DNA from: Fragilariopsis cylindrus CCMP1102
Taxonomy: Eukaryota > Bacillariophyta > Bacillariophyceae > Bacillariales > Bacillariaceae
Reading direction: 5' to 3'
DNA length: 64,000 nt
Assembly (NCBI GenBank): GCA_900095095.1
Contig: FMBT01000305.1
Location: 248,001 to 312,000 of the forward strand
The position numbers and the translations under genes are program-made. Position 1 is the stretch's first letter. Each line of letters opens with the position of its first letter. Below, piece by piece: positions 12,144 through 22,383 of this stretch. The notes beneath the pieces were generated by a model, which worked only from the letters and a program-made list of their open reading frames with translations, did not search any database and was not told the origin of the DNA.

Positions 12144-14333
12144 ATGGATTCACCATCTCGTACATGTAGTAGTAATAGTAGTAGAAGGAAGAGGCAACTA
12201 GGCGAAAAGCTATTGCCTTCGACCACGAATGCGTATCGTCTACATTACTGTTGTGAACACTTGGGCAAGTACGTAGGAAGTACCAAGAGAAGAATAACAT
12301 GGTAAGCGAGCGAAGAAGTGGTCCGCCGAGAGGCTACTCTTTGAGTAATTGTAATTATCTAGCATCTTACCACACAACTACTCATAGGATAGTATTTCTC
12401 TACTTAATTCTAACTTATTTGCTGAATTAAATTTTCTTTTTGAATTATTATGTATATTATATAAAACAGGCGTTTTGGATTTACAAATTTACATGCTGCA
12501 GGAGAAGGGAAATTTTGTAGAGGTGAAGAACATGAAATAATACTCATCTGGTCTGTTGTTAGTGATAAGGTTCGAGTATTTTGGAATAAAAATAATATCA
12601 GTCATTTATTTCGAGAGAAACGTACAGGAGCTGCTGCTCGGAAAGTAGTCAATATTAGTTGGGAATCTAGATCGGGAGTGAAATTTCAGATAGCAGCACA
12701 TCATGAATCGAAAAATCCGGGAGGAGGAACAAAGATGAGCAGCAATCATAGCAATCGCAATCGCGATACACCACAACCACAACCACAATACGATCTTTTA
12801 TTAGATGGTATCAGTATCTTCTCTCTTAAACACGTATCTGAGTTGAATCCTTATGTGATACCAATAGATAATACTTCATCGTCAACGACAAAAGCAATAG
12901 CAACATCAACAACAGCGCAATTGTTGGCTTCATCAGCAGCAGCGATAGGATTAGAGGTCCTTTCAGAAACTTCCTTGGACAGTAGTATCAGAAGTGCCCT
13001 AACTGAGGGTTATATATCGGATGATCCCGAAACGTTACAACTGTCACAACACACTCCTCCAGATACTGGCTTACGACTATCTATGGCTGGTTTTAATTCT
13101 TCCTGTGAATTAGATGGTGTGGTTATGGATGACCTAGCTTCATCATCCTTGACAAATACTCTTGAATCTTTAAGACCAGTAGTCACATCTCTCATCTCCA
13201 ACTCAGAAGATATGGTCTCCAAAGCAATCATCAATGCTTTCTTAGAAGTCGACGATTTGGTACCACACTCATCATCATCGTCCTTAAGATTGAACTCGAT
13301 GATGGAATTGTCCCCATGTTCTTCATCTTCATCGATTAGTAGTATGATACAAACAGATACACAGATTGAAGCAGATACACTGTACGATACATCTGAATGG
13401 GTCAACTTTAATGTGATATGTGCACCCCGACCAGACGTTGAAGAACAAAAACGTGCATTTTTACAAAAACAAATGGATATCATCTTTATGCACGCTAGAC
13501 ATGAACGACTTACGGAAGAGGCTGCCTCACGAATATTAGTTGATGTTGCGACTCTGTTAGATGTGCCAGTATTATCTTCCTCAATTCAAAGAGATACATT
13601 AATCATTCGTGATCTGAAGGGTATAGACGCAGATACTTTAATTGCAACCATGATGGTACACGAAGAATTACATGAAGTAGGAGTAGCAAGCAATCGACGT
13701 TTTGGTAAGTCAGTCCACCACGCACACTCATTATTTTTATCACTATTATATATTATATGTTATTTTGAAATGCCTGTGTTGAGATCTATAGATAATTAAG
13801 AATACAACAATTGCTGATGATATCCGTTTCTTTCTATTCATTTATTTCTCCTTCCCAAAAAAAGCTTTTTGCCGATTTGCCTCTGAACGAGGACCTCTTA
13901 GAGCGTTAGCAGCTGCTGATAGTGGGACACTTATTATCAACGGGAACCGTCCACAATTATCACTCATTCAGAAGCCTTATTTGATTTCAGATAGACGACG
14001 AACAATATCCGGACCACCATATAATAATATAATAATAATATTAAGATATCCGAACATCATCAAGCAGCAACAAGGATTCCTAGACCTATCTTTACAAGGC
14101 AAAAGTCTCACCAAAGGAACACAATATCGATCGATACCTTGATATGTGAAAGTCCTCCGTTTCTTCGATTGGTCAATGACGTTATTATGGCAGGAGGAAC
14201 TTCTTCCTTTGTTGATCATCATCATTCTCTGTCTTCTATAACAAGCAACAAAAAAGAAGATACCCTGACTTTGGAATGTTTTGTGATAGAGGAAATAATG
14301 GTCGGTATTCATTCCCTTAATAGAACACAATAA
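12144..14333 (+). CDS. FAIM1-like-domain protein with RRM-like C-terminal segment
   Basis: Exons 12144..12301, 12470..13704 and 13865..14333; introns 12302..12469 (GTAAGC...CAG) and 13705..13864 (GTAAGT...AAAG). Exon joins preserve frame, for example TG|G plus CGT gives Trp-Arg in RRITWRFGF. Residues about 25-140 contain LHYCCEHLGKYVGSTKRRITW, FCRGEEHEIILIWSVVSD and YDLLLDGISIFSL, matching the gene at 22384..24309 and, more loosely, the FAIM1 beta-sandwich (SGKR...DGKE...Y-L-DG). Near the C-terminus, DTLIIRDLKGIDADTLIATM and FCRFASERGPLRALAAADSG look like RRM-type beta strands. The second part of exon 3 continues in another frame after TGA 14140-14142; adding one T at 14139-14140 gives IPLICESPPFLRL and carries the frame to 14333. 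Function unknown; the FAIM1 and RRM resemblances are inference. Confidence 0.7.
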
Positions 14334-14358
14334 CTATACTATACTATACTATACTATA
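14334..14358. repeat. ACTAT pentanucleotide tandem repeat
   Basis: Five copies of an ACTAT-type unit lie directly after the last stop codon of the FAIM1-like gene, in its 3' UTR. It is a simple sequence repeat with no evident role. Confidence 0.9.
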
Positions 14359-14699
14359 GTTTGCGAGTTTAGATTTTTGCGTACTGAATAAAAATCAATA
14401 TAGCATATATTATTCGAACGCATAAATACATGAACATATTTCATCCAATTATTATTTTATACTAGTAGTATTTAGTTGTTGTTTGGTTGGTAGGTACTAC
14501 CCTTTTATTGTGTAGTAGTATGATGATGATTTCCCTGACGATGACGACGATTATGACAAAATAGTACCAATACAAACATTGCTGCCATGAACCTTTCTTT
14601 CTTATTCTTTGGAATAGTAATTATTTGTTTAGCCTGTCCTTTCAATCTATTTACTATTCTTGAAGTAATATATAACAAGATCGTTGCATTGTTTGTTTA

Positions 14700-15115
14700 T
14701 TATATATATTTCCAAGAATAACTTCTTTTGATATATAGTACCAAATGACATTGTTGCAATACTAGCACAGAAAATAGATCCAAGTAAGGAAGAAGAAGGA
14801 AAAGGAAAATCATATTGTTATTATAATACGATCGTTGATGTTGATGTTGATGGCTGTGTTGTTGTTGTTGTCTTCGTTGTCGAAATGCAATATATTGTAT
14901 TCCAATAGCAATTATTGCTGATGTAATGCCAACATTTTCAATTTTTGATTGTGACTGTTGAAGTGATTCTGCACATGGTTGAAGTTTCTGTAGTATCATT
15001 TTTTGTAATATTTTACAAAATACTGCAACATTATTCTTACTGTTATTATTACTATTATTATTATTATCGTCCGTTTGTGGATTACTACTGCTGTTTGATT
15101 TGCTACGTGAACTGC

Positions 15116-15146
<31 letters not shown>

Positions 15147-16082
15147 TGTTTTAGTTCTCTGTTGATGTTGTAGTTCTCTTGCTGAAGTTAATAAATCATC
15201 ATCATCATCATTATCATCGTATCCTTCTTCTTCTTTGAAAATATCCAAATAATTACGGCATTCATCATCATCATCATCATCATCGCAATCATCAATGTCT
15301 GCAACATCACAATCTGAAGTATAAGATGATGGCGATAATGGAGAATATGGTCCATTATTGTTTGTATAAGGGTCTATGCTTGTAGTTGCATTGTTGTTGT
15401 TGTTGTTGTTATTGATTTGGATTTCTTCTTCATTATTATTACTACTGATTATTGTTGTAGACATCGACGTTGTTCGTGCTGCTCCTGCTCCTGTTGATAA
15501 CCATTGTTGTACCTCATTAGGTAATAATTTTTTACAGCCACCAGGCTCTAATAAAACCGTATGGGCTTCATATTTGTTTCGCAAAAGATAAAATGATGAT
15601 TGCAGTAATTCTATTTTTTGCTCATTATTCATATTGAATCCATATATAGTTGATGCACCAATAAATGTACCAACCATACATGCCCAAATACCATCAATTG
15701 GATCATATATTACTTTTAGTACATCATCTAATATAATTTTATTTAATATAAGATTTAATACATACCGTGTTTTAGATTCAATTGTAACTTTGAGGTCATG
15801 ACATATCCATAATAGGCCAACAACAGCAATAGTAAAATGCATGAATACCCATACAGTACAATATTCTTGTATGTATGGAAATAAAAGAGAAATAACAACA
15901 GCAAATACAATAATCGGTCCTCGTAGTAGTAATAGTATGTAGGATATCGATCGTGTTTTTGTTGGTGTTGTTGTTGTGTAATTATTATTATTATTACTTC
16001 GAAAGCACGGATTGCTGTTTAAAGTGCCATCAGTAGTAGTGCTCCTTGTATTCGCGGTCGTTGATGGTGTTGTTCTTGTCAT
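14700..16082 (-). CDS. low-complexity multi-pass membrane protein, unknown
   Basis: Intact 460-residue frame from the ATG at 16082. I do not recognise the family. After a Thr/Asn-rich start there are two strong hydrophobic segments (about 46-70 and 78-96), then an amphipathic region and a weak hydrophobic stretch (MVGTFIGASTIYGF, about 135-148). The middle (about 200-350) is low-complexity poly-Asn, poly-Asp and poly-Ala. Two more hydrophobic segments follow near the C-terminus (about 385-402 and 425-450). The pattern of paired hydrophobic segments separated by a disordered acidic domain suggests an integral membrane protein with a long soluble loop. The mixed trinucleotide repeats make indel error likely, although the frame is open throughout. 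Conservation elsewhere is the key test of reality. Confidence 0.55.
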
Positions 16083-16358
16083 CTTCGATGATACTAATAT
16101 TATTTTTTCCGCTTCCGCTTCTGCTTCTGCTTGCTTTTTCTATCTCTATTACACTTTGCCTGATGAGCGACGACTACAAGTGTGCAAGTGCAACCAAAAT
16201 ATCTTGCTTGGATGAGTGTTCAGAGGAAATGTAGTTTAACAAGACGTTTTCTCGTCTCCTCAGGTGCAGTAAGTTCAGTATGATAGTTTTTTTATGATTG
16301 TTGTATTGCAAGTAAGCAACACAATTATTTACGTTAACGGGAAGTTAGAGCAATAATT

Positions 16359-16407
16359 GGATGATTCCCGAATTCAATTAATCCTACAATCCTACAATCC
16401 TACACGC
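16359..16407 (+). repeat. left terminal inverted repeat of foldback element
   Basis: 49 bases identical to the reverse complement of 17404-17452. Internally it contains three ATCCTACA-type 8-bp units; the copy at 47900 lacks two of them. Confidence 0.93.
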
Positions 16408-17403
16408 GCAGATTTTGGCGAAAAACACACAAAAACACGAAATTATGGCGAAAAACACACACATATGGCGAAAAACACACAAAACACACAGAAATCCTGG
16501 TAGAGGGGGGGTCACGTCTACCAGAAAATCCTACACACACACATTTTACATTATTTAGAAGGAATCTTGAAATCTTATATTTATTTAATTTTGGGGGTTT
16601 AAATTATTTTTTAAAAGGCATCTAATCAAAGTAAAATATTTTAAGAATTGAAATAGAAAATTATTTTCATACAATACATACAATGGGAATGTAATAAATC
16701 GAATCTCCATCAATATAGGTCCATTTAATACAAACTTTTGAGATGAAATCTAGATATCTATATGGTTAATAAGGAGAAAAGTTTCGGTTGAATTTGGTCA
16801 TCTGGGGAAAATTCTATGAGGACTTATATGGGTGGCAGGCACATTTCGAATCGCCAGGAAGAGGTGCATAAGAGAGGAGGATTAAAAATCAAATAATAGA
16901 GTATGAGCTCAACGAATACTACAGATGTCTCTATTAGTATTACATTATTTAATGCGATAATTTTTACTGTTATTGTTATATTAAGAGAGGACCCATTATC
17001 AACGGGCATGTTGGACGTGTTTTTTCGAAAAAATGAAAATCATGTGTCTCTTTTATTAAGAGAGATTTTAAAATTAGAGCAGGACCAAATTAAACCGCAC
17101 TTCTTCGTACCGATTAACGGTACAAATATCTATATTTCATCTATAAAGTTTTTATTAAATGGACCAATATTGATGGAGCTTTGATCACATTCCCCGTTGT
17201 TTTGTTGATGGAAAATAATTTTCTATTTCAATTCTTAATAATTTAGAAGAATTTTCTTGTCGCGAGAATTGTTTTGGGAGAGACAAAGGAGGGAGACAAA
17301 AATCTAGAAATTCTATTATTATTTAAGAGGGGAAAAGTAAGATTCCATTTGGAAATAGCGCTAACATAGCACCTATTATTCTATGTTTTTATTTTTTTAA
17401 TGT

Positions 17404-17452
17404 GCGTGTAGGATTGTAGGATTGTAGGATTAATTGAATTCGGGAATCATCC
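17404..17452 (-). repeat. right terminal inverted repeat of foldback element
   Basis: Reverse complement of the left repeat, 49 of 49 bases. It is followed by ATT, the same triplet that precedes the left end. Confidence 0.93.
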
Positions 17453-18505
17453 ATTGGTCCTACAATGTAATTTAGCGAGTAAAATTTGAAAGGGTGCATG
17501 GGGAAACTATAATTTGGGAAAGTTTCAATTTTAACTTCTTTTAAATTGATGTGAAAGATCTACAATGGTTATTAAATATAAAGTAGACACAACATCCATG
17601 GTATGAATTCCTAGTTGTAGAATTATAAACATAGATAAAATATAATGTCTAATTTATGTGCTTGCGTCGAGATGTTAGCGCTAAGACCAACACCTGAGCA
17701 CCAAGCTGCAGGACCTACAAGGGCCCCACCTAGAATTATAAACATAGGAATAAGGAAATAACCATCACCAGCATAGCAGTAATGTTGCAATGTTATATTA
17801 TATAACTTCTGTCACTGTAGGATTAGCAATCTTTGTTTGGTCACACCACACATCCCACCTGCCACCAATGCTGCTACTGCTACTGCTACTGCTACTGCTG
17901 GAGAATCTTCAGTATCTTGTCTCAATCACAATATACTGATTTCATTTATATCTTTAAAGTAAATGTATGTCTTTTGCATTTGGTTGATTGTTGATTAGGA
18001 ACGAACGGAAGTTGGTGTTATCCAAATATTTGCTATGTAGAAATACAGAGATTTTTTCTAAAGCTATATCAGAGATGATGATGATGATACTTCTAATGAC
18101 AGTAAGTAATACAGACACAGAACTTGTTGAAATATGCTATTAGTACTTACAGTGATCTTATATTACACCAACAGCCAAGTATCACCAGCCCAAAAGGTGT
18201 TCACCAATGGAGACACATTATCAAATTTATTGATTCAAAGGTATTCGTAGTCTACTACGCAATAACTCATCCTTTCCATCTCTGTGGCGTACAGAATGGT
18301 AAGAATTTAGGTAAAAACATGAACAGCTACAAGTCTGAGGACATAATTTTGATTGTAATATTAACATATTGCAATACAGTTTACTTCGAGGTGATGTAAA
18401 CGCTGAGATAGAGAGAGAGAGAAAGAGAGAGGAAGAGAGAAGGAATCAAAGTCTCCAAAAAAAAGGTAGGGCCAACATGGTTCTTTCTTTGCAAGGAAGG
18501 AAGAG
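17453..18505. other. intergenic, no confident gene
   Basis: About 1 kb with only short unconserved frames (for example 18124..18399). It holds a CTGCTA-type microsatellite (about 17866-17899) and a GA-rich tract (about 18407-18440). No promoter motif for the following ORF is evident. Confidence 0.5.
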
Positions 18506-18883
18506 ATGAACAGGTACGAAGAATATTTAGGCCTTGCTTTTGTAGATGGAAAACGTTACGGGATGCATGACGCATCAGAGTTGGAACGGGCCTGGTGCGA
18601 ATGCGGTGAATTATGCGATCAAGAATTGTGGAAGGAAGCGGAAGAAAAATTATATGAATTCCAGGATCTGCCCGGTCAAATATTGATTGTTTGTGTGATT
18701 TCCGGTCGCAACAGAGCTCGAAGCGTTGCGAATGGAGGAACGTCCGAAGAAAAGAAGGAGGCGTTCGAAGAAAGTCTACGAGCTCTAAAACACTGGCTTG
18801 TCAATTCAAATAACATGGATGACGACTGGATGATCGCGAGCTTCAATTCATTCCAAAAAGAACGAACGATCATTAATTCATAA
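18506..18883 (+). CDS. hypothetical protein, 125 aa
   Basis: An intact ATG-initiated frame of 125 codons, acidic and rich in Trp and Cys, for example DASELERAWCECGELCDQELW and EEKLYEFQDLPGQILIVCVI. Base composition is more balanced than the AT-rich flanks, with mixed codon use, which favours real coding sequence. I do not recognise the family. Its C-terminal half is predicted charged and helical (EEKKEAFEESLRALKHWLV). The convergent neighbour at 19112..19791 is of similar character; both could be lineage-specific genes. It could also be a fragment of a longer gene whose other exons are not visible. Confidence 0.45.
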   Translation: MNRYEEYLGLAFVDGKRYGMHDASELERAWCECGELCDQELWKEAEEKLYEFQDLPGQILIVCVISGRNRARSVANGGTSEEKKEAFEESLRALKHWLVNSNNMDDDWMIASFNSFQKERTIINS

Positions 18884-19111
18884 TAAGCAAACTCGATACT
18901 ATAATTGAAATAGTTGGATAGAGCTTCAAAAAGAAGCTTTTTGAAACCTTAATTCTGTGTCGGCTGAGCCTTGACACAGTAAGAAAGACGACAGATGGCG
19001 CAACAGATTAATAAATAAAAAGCTGATAAGTGTTGTTATATGATATTTTACTCTACTTCTCCACTATCAGAGATGGAAAAACAACGATATTCCGATCCAA
19101 TAGAGACAGTC

Positions 19112-19791
19112 CTATGATGTAGTGTAGAACTTTCGAGTATTGTCTGCTTTTTCGTCCTGGTTCCTCTTCACTTCATTTTCCACTCTAGCTCGTTCATCCA
19201 TGGTCAAATTCAATTTGACAGCTAGCACTTCAGCGAAATCATTAAAATCTTTTTTCCAGTACTTTAATTCGGAACCTTCTCCGTGCACCCAGCTACGAAT
19301 GCTTCCGTTGTTTAGTTTCAACACTTTATAAACATGATCGATCAGGAATTTTCGTGTTCCATCGGATAATTTATTGATACTGTCAATAGCAACGAATCGG
19401 TCGATCGAACGGGAGATTGCTTCTGGAATCTTTTTATCGTCGATAATATCTTTGCCGGTGGCTGGGCTGCTGCCGGAAACAAAGTTTACTCCCGAACTTT
19501 TGTACATTTTTCGGACGCAGATGGAGGGAGAAAACCACGATTAGCGTGAATAGCAATACCAACGACTACAAAAAGTTGTATGACTGGATTACTAGCGTCC
19601 TTCACCTTTGGATTTTCGATACTATTCACAAGGAAGCGCCAATACCGTGCTCGAGGCTTCGACCGGAGTGAGATGACATTTCCAAATGTAGTATCAAGCT
19701 TTTCATTCCAAAGCTTCAACCATGTAACAGCCAGAGTGACTGCTTCTGGTGAGGGTGATGTTGTTGTTGCTGTATCAGATTGTTCTGCCAT
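19112..19791 (-). CDS. hypothetical protein, two frames joined by one-base shift
   Basis: From the ATG at 19791 a first frame gives MAEQSDTATTTSPSPEAVTL and about 95 residues, running into the A-run near 19508-19513. A second frame continues from there with VNFVSGSSPATGKDIIDDKK to the stop at 19112. The overlap lies on a five-A tract, so one missing or extra base most simply joins them into a protein of about 227 residues. The protein is basic and helical, with DGTRKFLIDHVYKVLKLNNG and FNDFAEVLAVKLNLTMDER, and has no motif I recognise. Two adjacent short genes remain possible. It is divergent from TAF7. Confidence 0.45.
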
Positions 19792-20646
19792 TTTCAAATT
19801 TTACGTGCACAATAAGTACGAATGTGTGGATTAGTAGTTTGTAAAGTATAACTAGAATATGAGCCTAGTATCTCACGGTACCGAGACTTCGAAGTCGTTT
19901 CAAGTCTTCTGCAATGTAGCTACAAAACTTCGTTGTCCAACCACCACCACACATTTGGCGCACTTACAGGCGCACAGAAGGCACTAGGTATCACTACGGC
20001 GATTTTACTGACAAATTTGCCAGGAATTCTATCGAGTAAATACCACGCCGCCATGATCCATCGTAGAAAACGCTAGTAGTGTCCCTCACGCGCTGTGGAG
20101 TACGGCATTCATTCGTATGTTGTCCTGAGATTGACTTGTCAGAGCGTGTCGTCGGACAAAGCGTGTCGTCTGATCAGAATAATTAAATTTTCAATTTCCT
20201 CTACCGACCGTAATTTAAATTTCCTAATAATGGATTTCCTAATAATGGATTTTCTAATAATGGATATATTCTACGAATGTGTTGTAATAATGGATTGATA
20301 TTATTTACTTAGTGATTTCAATTCGAATTCTTGCTCGCGGTCTTATGTACTGTATTTGAGTTGCGCGTCCAAGAATTAGCACTGATTAGATTCCCGTGCC
20401 GCCTCTTTTTTTATCCACGTATGAACAAAGATAGTTAGCAAAAGACAACATCGCAATTCATTTGTTGTTGCGGTGCTTCTATTATGTAGTACGAGTAAGT
20501 AGTTCGAAGTAGTAATACAACAAACAACAGACCAAGAAAGACACAACCGTACCTGCCTGGTAGAGAAGAAAGGAAGACGAATAAGCAAAGTTAGACAGCT
20601 TGCAAAAAGAAAGGCAAGAGAGAGAGAGAGAGAGAATCAGGAAAAA
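19792..20646. other. divergent intergenic region with tandem repeat
   Basis: About 0.85 kb between the 19.1-kb hypothetical gene and TAF7. It contains three copies of a 16-bp unit TTTCCTAATAATGGAT at about 20219-20265, and an AG dinucleotide run at about 20617-20635 immediately before the TAF7 start codon. Confidence 0.55.
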
Positions 20647-21964
20647 ATGGGTGACCGATTAACCATTCGCGATCGAGCACTGATACTTAGGGTATTAGTC
20701 CCAGGATTAGAAACCCGATTACGAGACAAGGTACGGATACGATTGATTCAAACATATGTTGCGTGGTTTTGGCTCTTGGACCATTATTCATTTGATGCGA
20801 TTTTCGATTCTTAAAGTTGTCGAATGTTTGTTCTTATTATATGTTTTGTTACCAATTTTTTGGATTTGTTATATCATGTTATGTGTGTTATGTCATTTTA
20901 CTTTTACTTCATAAAAAAGATGAAAGAAGTTGAGGAATCCGAGGATCAAAATAATCCAGCCAAAGACAACAATAACAGCAGCAGCAACAATAATAATAAC
21001 AACAGCAACAATAGTAGCAATAATAACATAAAGGAAACGATACTAGATCTAGACGGAGTGTCATGTGAACCAACCTCAGACGCATCAACACTTTGGAATT
21101 TTCATTGTGACGGGGCAACATATCCTGCCCGTCTCGTTAACTTACCGTGTCCAATTGAGGTACACAAAACACATGATCATGCTATGTATTATAAATCATG
21201 TGATATAGCACAAATGTTGATTATATATGAAGATAGTATGGCATTAGATGAGGCAGATGCGTATCCCAAAACAGATGGTTATCCATCGTATTATCATTCA
21301 GGTATTACTCCACCATTAAAACGTGTCGTTGAACGACGGTTTGCTTTTAGAGAACACCAACCCCGTGCACCACCACGAGATGAGGTATCGGATGTCGAAA
21401 AAGAGCTGCATGAACTGATGTGTAAAATTTCCAAGGAAGGTACTAAAGGTAGAAAACCAAAAATTCCAAGTTTAGCAAATCAAAATAAAGTGTTGCAAGA
21501 AGTAGAAGAAGTTGTTGTTGATTACGAACCATGGATGGACGATTATGGCCGGCAGGAGTCAGGGATTGAATTTAATGTTACAGATCAAATTGCTAGTATG
21601 CATCCAGAAATATGGTTGTCAGCTGAAAAGATAGAAGAAATTAAAGACGAGCAACGAAAGAAGGAAGAGGAGGAAATGAAAAAGAAACAAGAAGTAATAG
21701 AAAAGAAACAAAAGAAGAAAAGAAAAAGGAACAAAAACAACAAGAAAGGCTGCAAAGGCTGCCGCTGCTGCAGCAGCTCCAAGTAAGAAGAAGGGTATAG
21801 CTTCTAAGAAGAATGAAGTGCCCGTCGACGAGGTTACCGCAGCTGCGTCATTAGCACTGGGAAGTTATGGAATGTCAGACGATCTAATGATGTTAGAAGA
21901 CGATGATGATTTAGATCTTGGATTTGATATGGATAATTTAGAATTCGATATGGATAACATATGA
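20647..21964 (+). CDS. TAF7: TFIID subunit TAF7 (TAFII55)
   Basis: TAF7 is a nuclear general-transcription-factor subunit. Exon 1 20647..20730 (MGDRLTIRDRALILRVLVPG), intron 20731..20919, exon 2 from 20920. After a poly-Asn/Ser insert, the TAFII55 N-terminal domain is clear: YPARLVNLPCPIEVHKTHDH, MYYKSCDIAQMLIIYED, YPSYYHSGITPPLKRVVERR, RPPRD-like linker. A Lys/Glu-rich coiled region follows. Exon 2 appears to stop at 21786, but the frame of the acidic tail (AASLALGSYGMSDDLMMLED to TGA 21962-21964) is open from about 21745, so a frame change in the Lys-rich run (about 21715-21750) is likely. The interior of the domain is intact and gives high confidence. Confidence 0.92.
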
Positions 21965-22383
21965 TAAATTAATTATGAATCTATCTTTTTTTCTACCTCT
22001 GTATTTCTCCCCTTCTATTTTGAAAGATCTTATTTAATGACGGTTGTGGATTTAGTTTCCTATCTTGCGTACTAAAATTCAATAAACTCTCTTCTATATT
22101 TTAATTATTAATAGATACGCGGTAAAACTTGTAACAGTAAAAGTCCTTATATTTCTAATATGAATAACCCGTAAGTGTAAGAAATATTTCCTAAAGTAAT
22201 GAATTATGCGAGAACTAAACTATAGTTTCCCTTCGATATGATGATAACAAAAATACAATTCGTCACAATGTGATATCTATTCTAGTTCCGATCAAAACAC
22301 CTTTTATTGTCTCCTCTCTATATTGTGCGACGTCATCATCATCGTCATCCTATCATCATCCATGAACATGTTACAATTTATCA

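Larger units (their letters stand above)
16359..17452. mobile_element. foldback (long inverted repeat) transposable element, 1,094 bp
   Basis: The ends are inverted repeats starting GGATGATTCCCGAATTC; the first 49 bases are identical on both ends (16359-16407 and 17404-17452). Similarity continues inward: the stretch at about 16640-16668 is the near-complement of 17212-17240, and 16706-16765 of 17122-17178, so the whole element is an imperfect palindrome with arms of roughly 400 bp. ATT flanks both ends in direct orientation (16356-16358 and 17453-17455), consistent with a 3-bp target-site duplication. The left arm has three GGCGAAAAACACACA copies just inside the terminus and a small hairpin near 16496-16526. 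The only internal frame (16903..17184, 93 codons) spans arm sequence and shows no transposase motif, so the element is non-autonomous. A 3-bp duplication is compatible with PIF/Harbinger mobilisation, but this is inference. Confidence 0.88.

Noticed and set aside
15180-15300. Regulatory acidic region in the 14.7-kb membrane protein
   Set aside because: The Asp run is encoded by simple GAT repeats; no functional motif can be argued from composition alone.
16903-17184. Protein gene inside the foldback element
   Set aside because: The 93-codon frame overlaps the palindromic arm and shows no transposase or other motif; likely chance.
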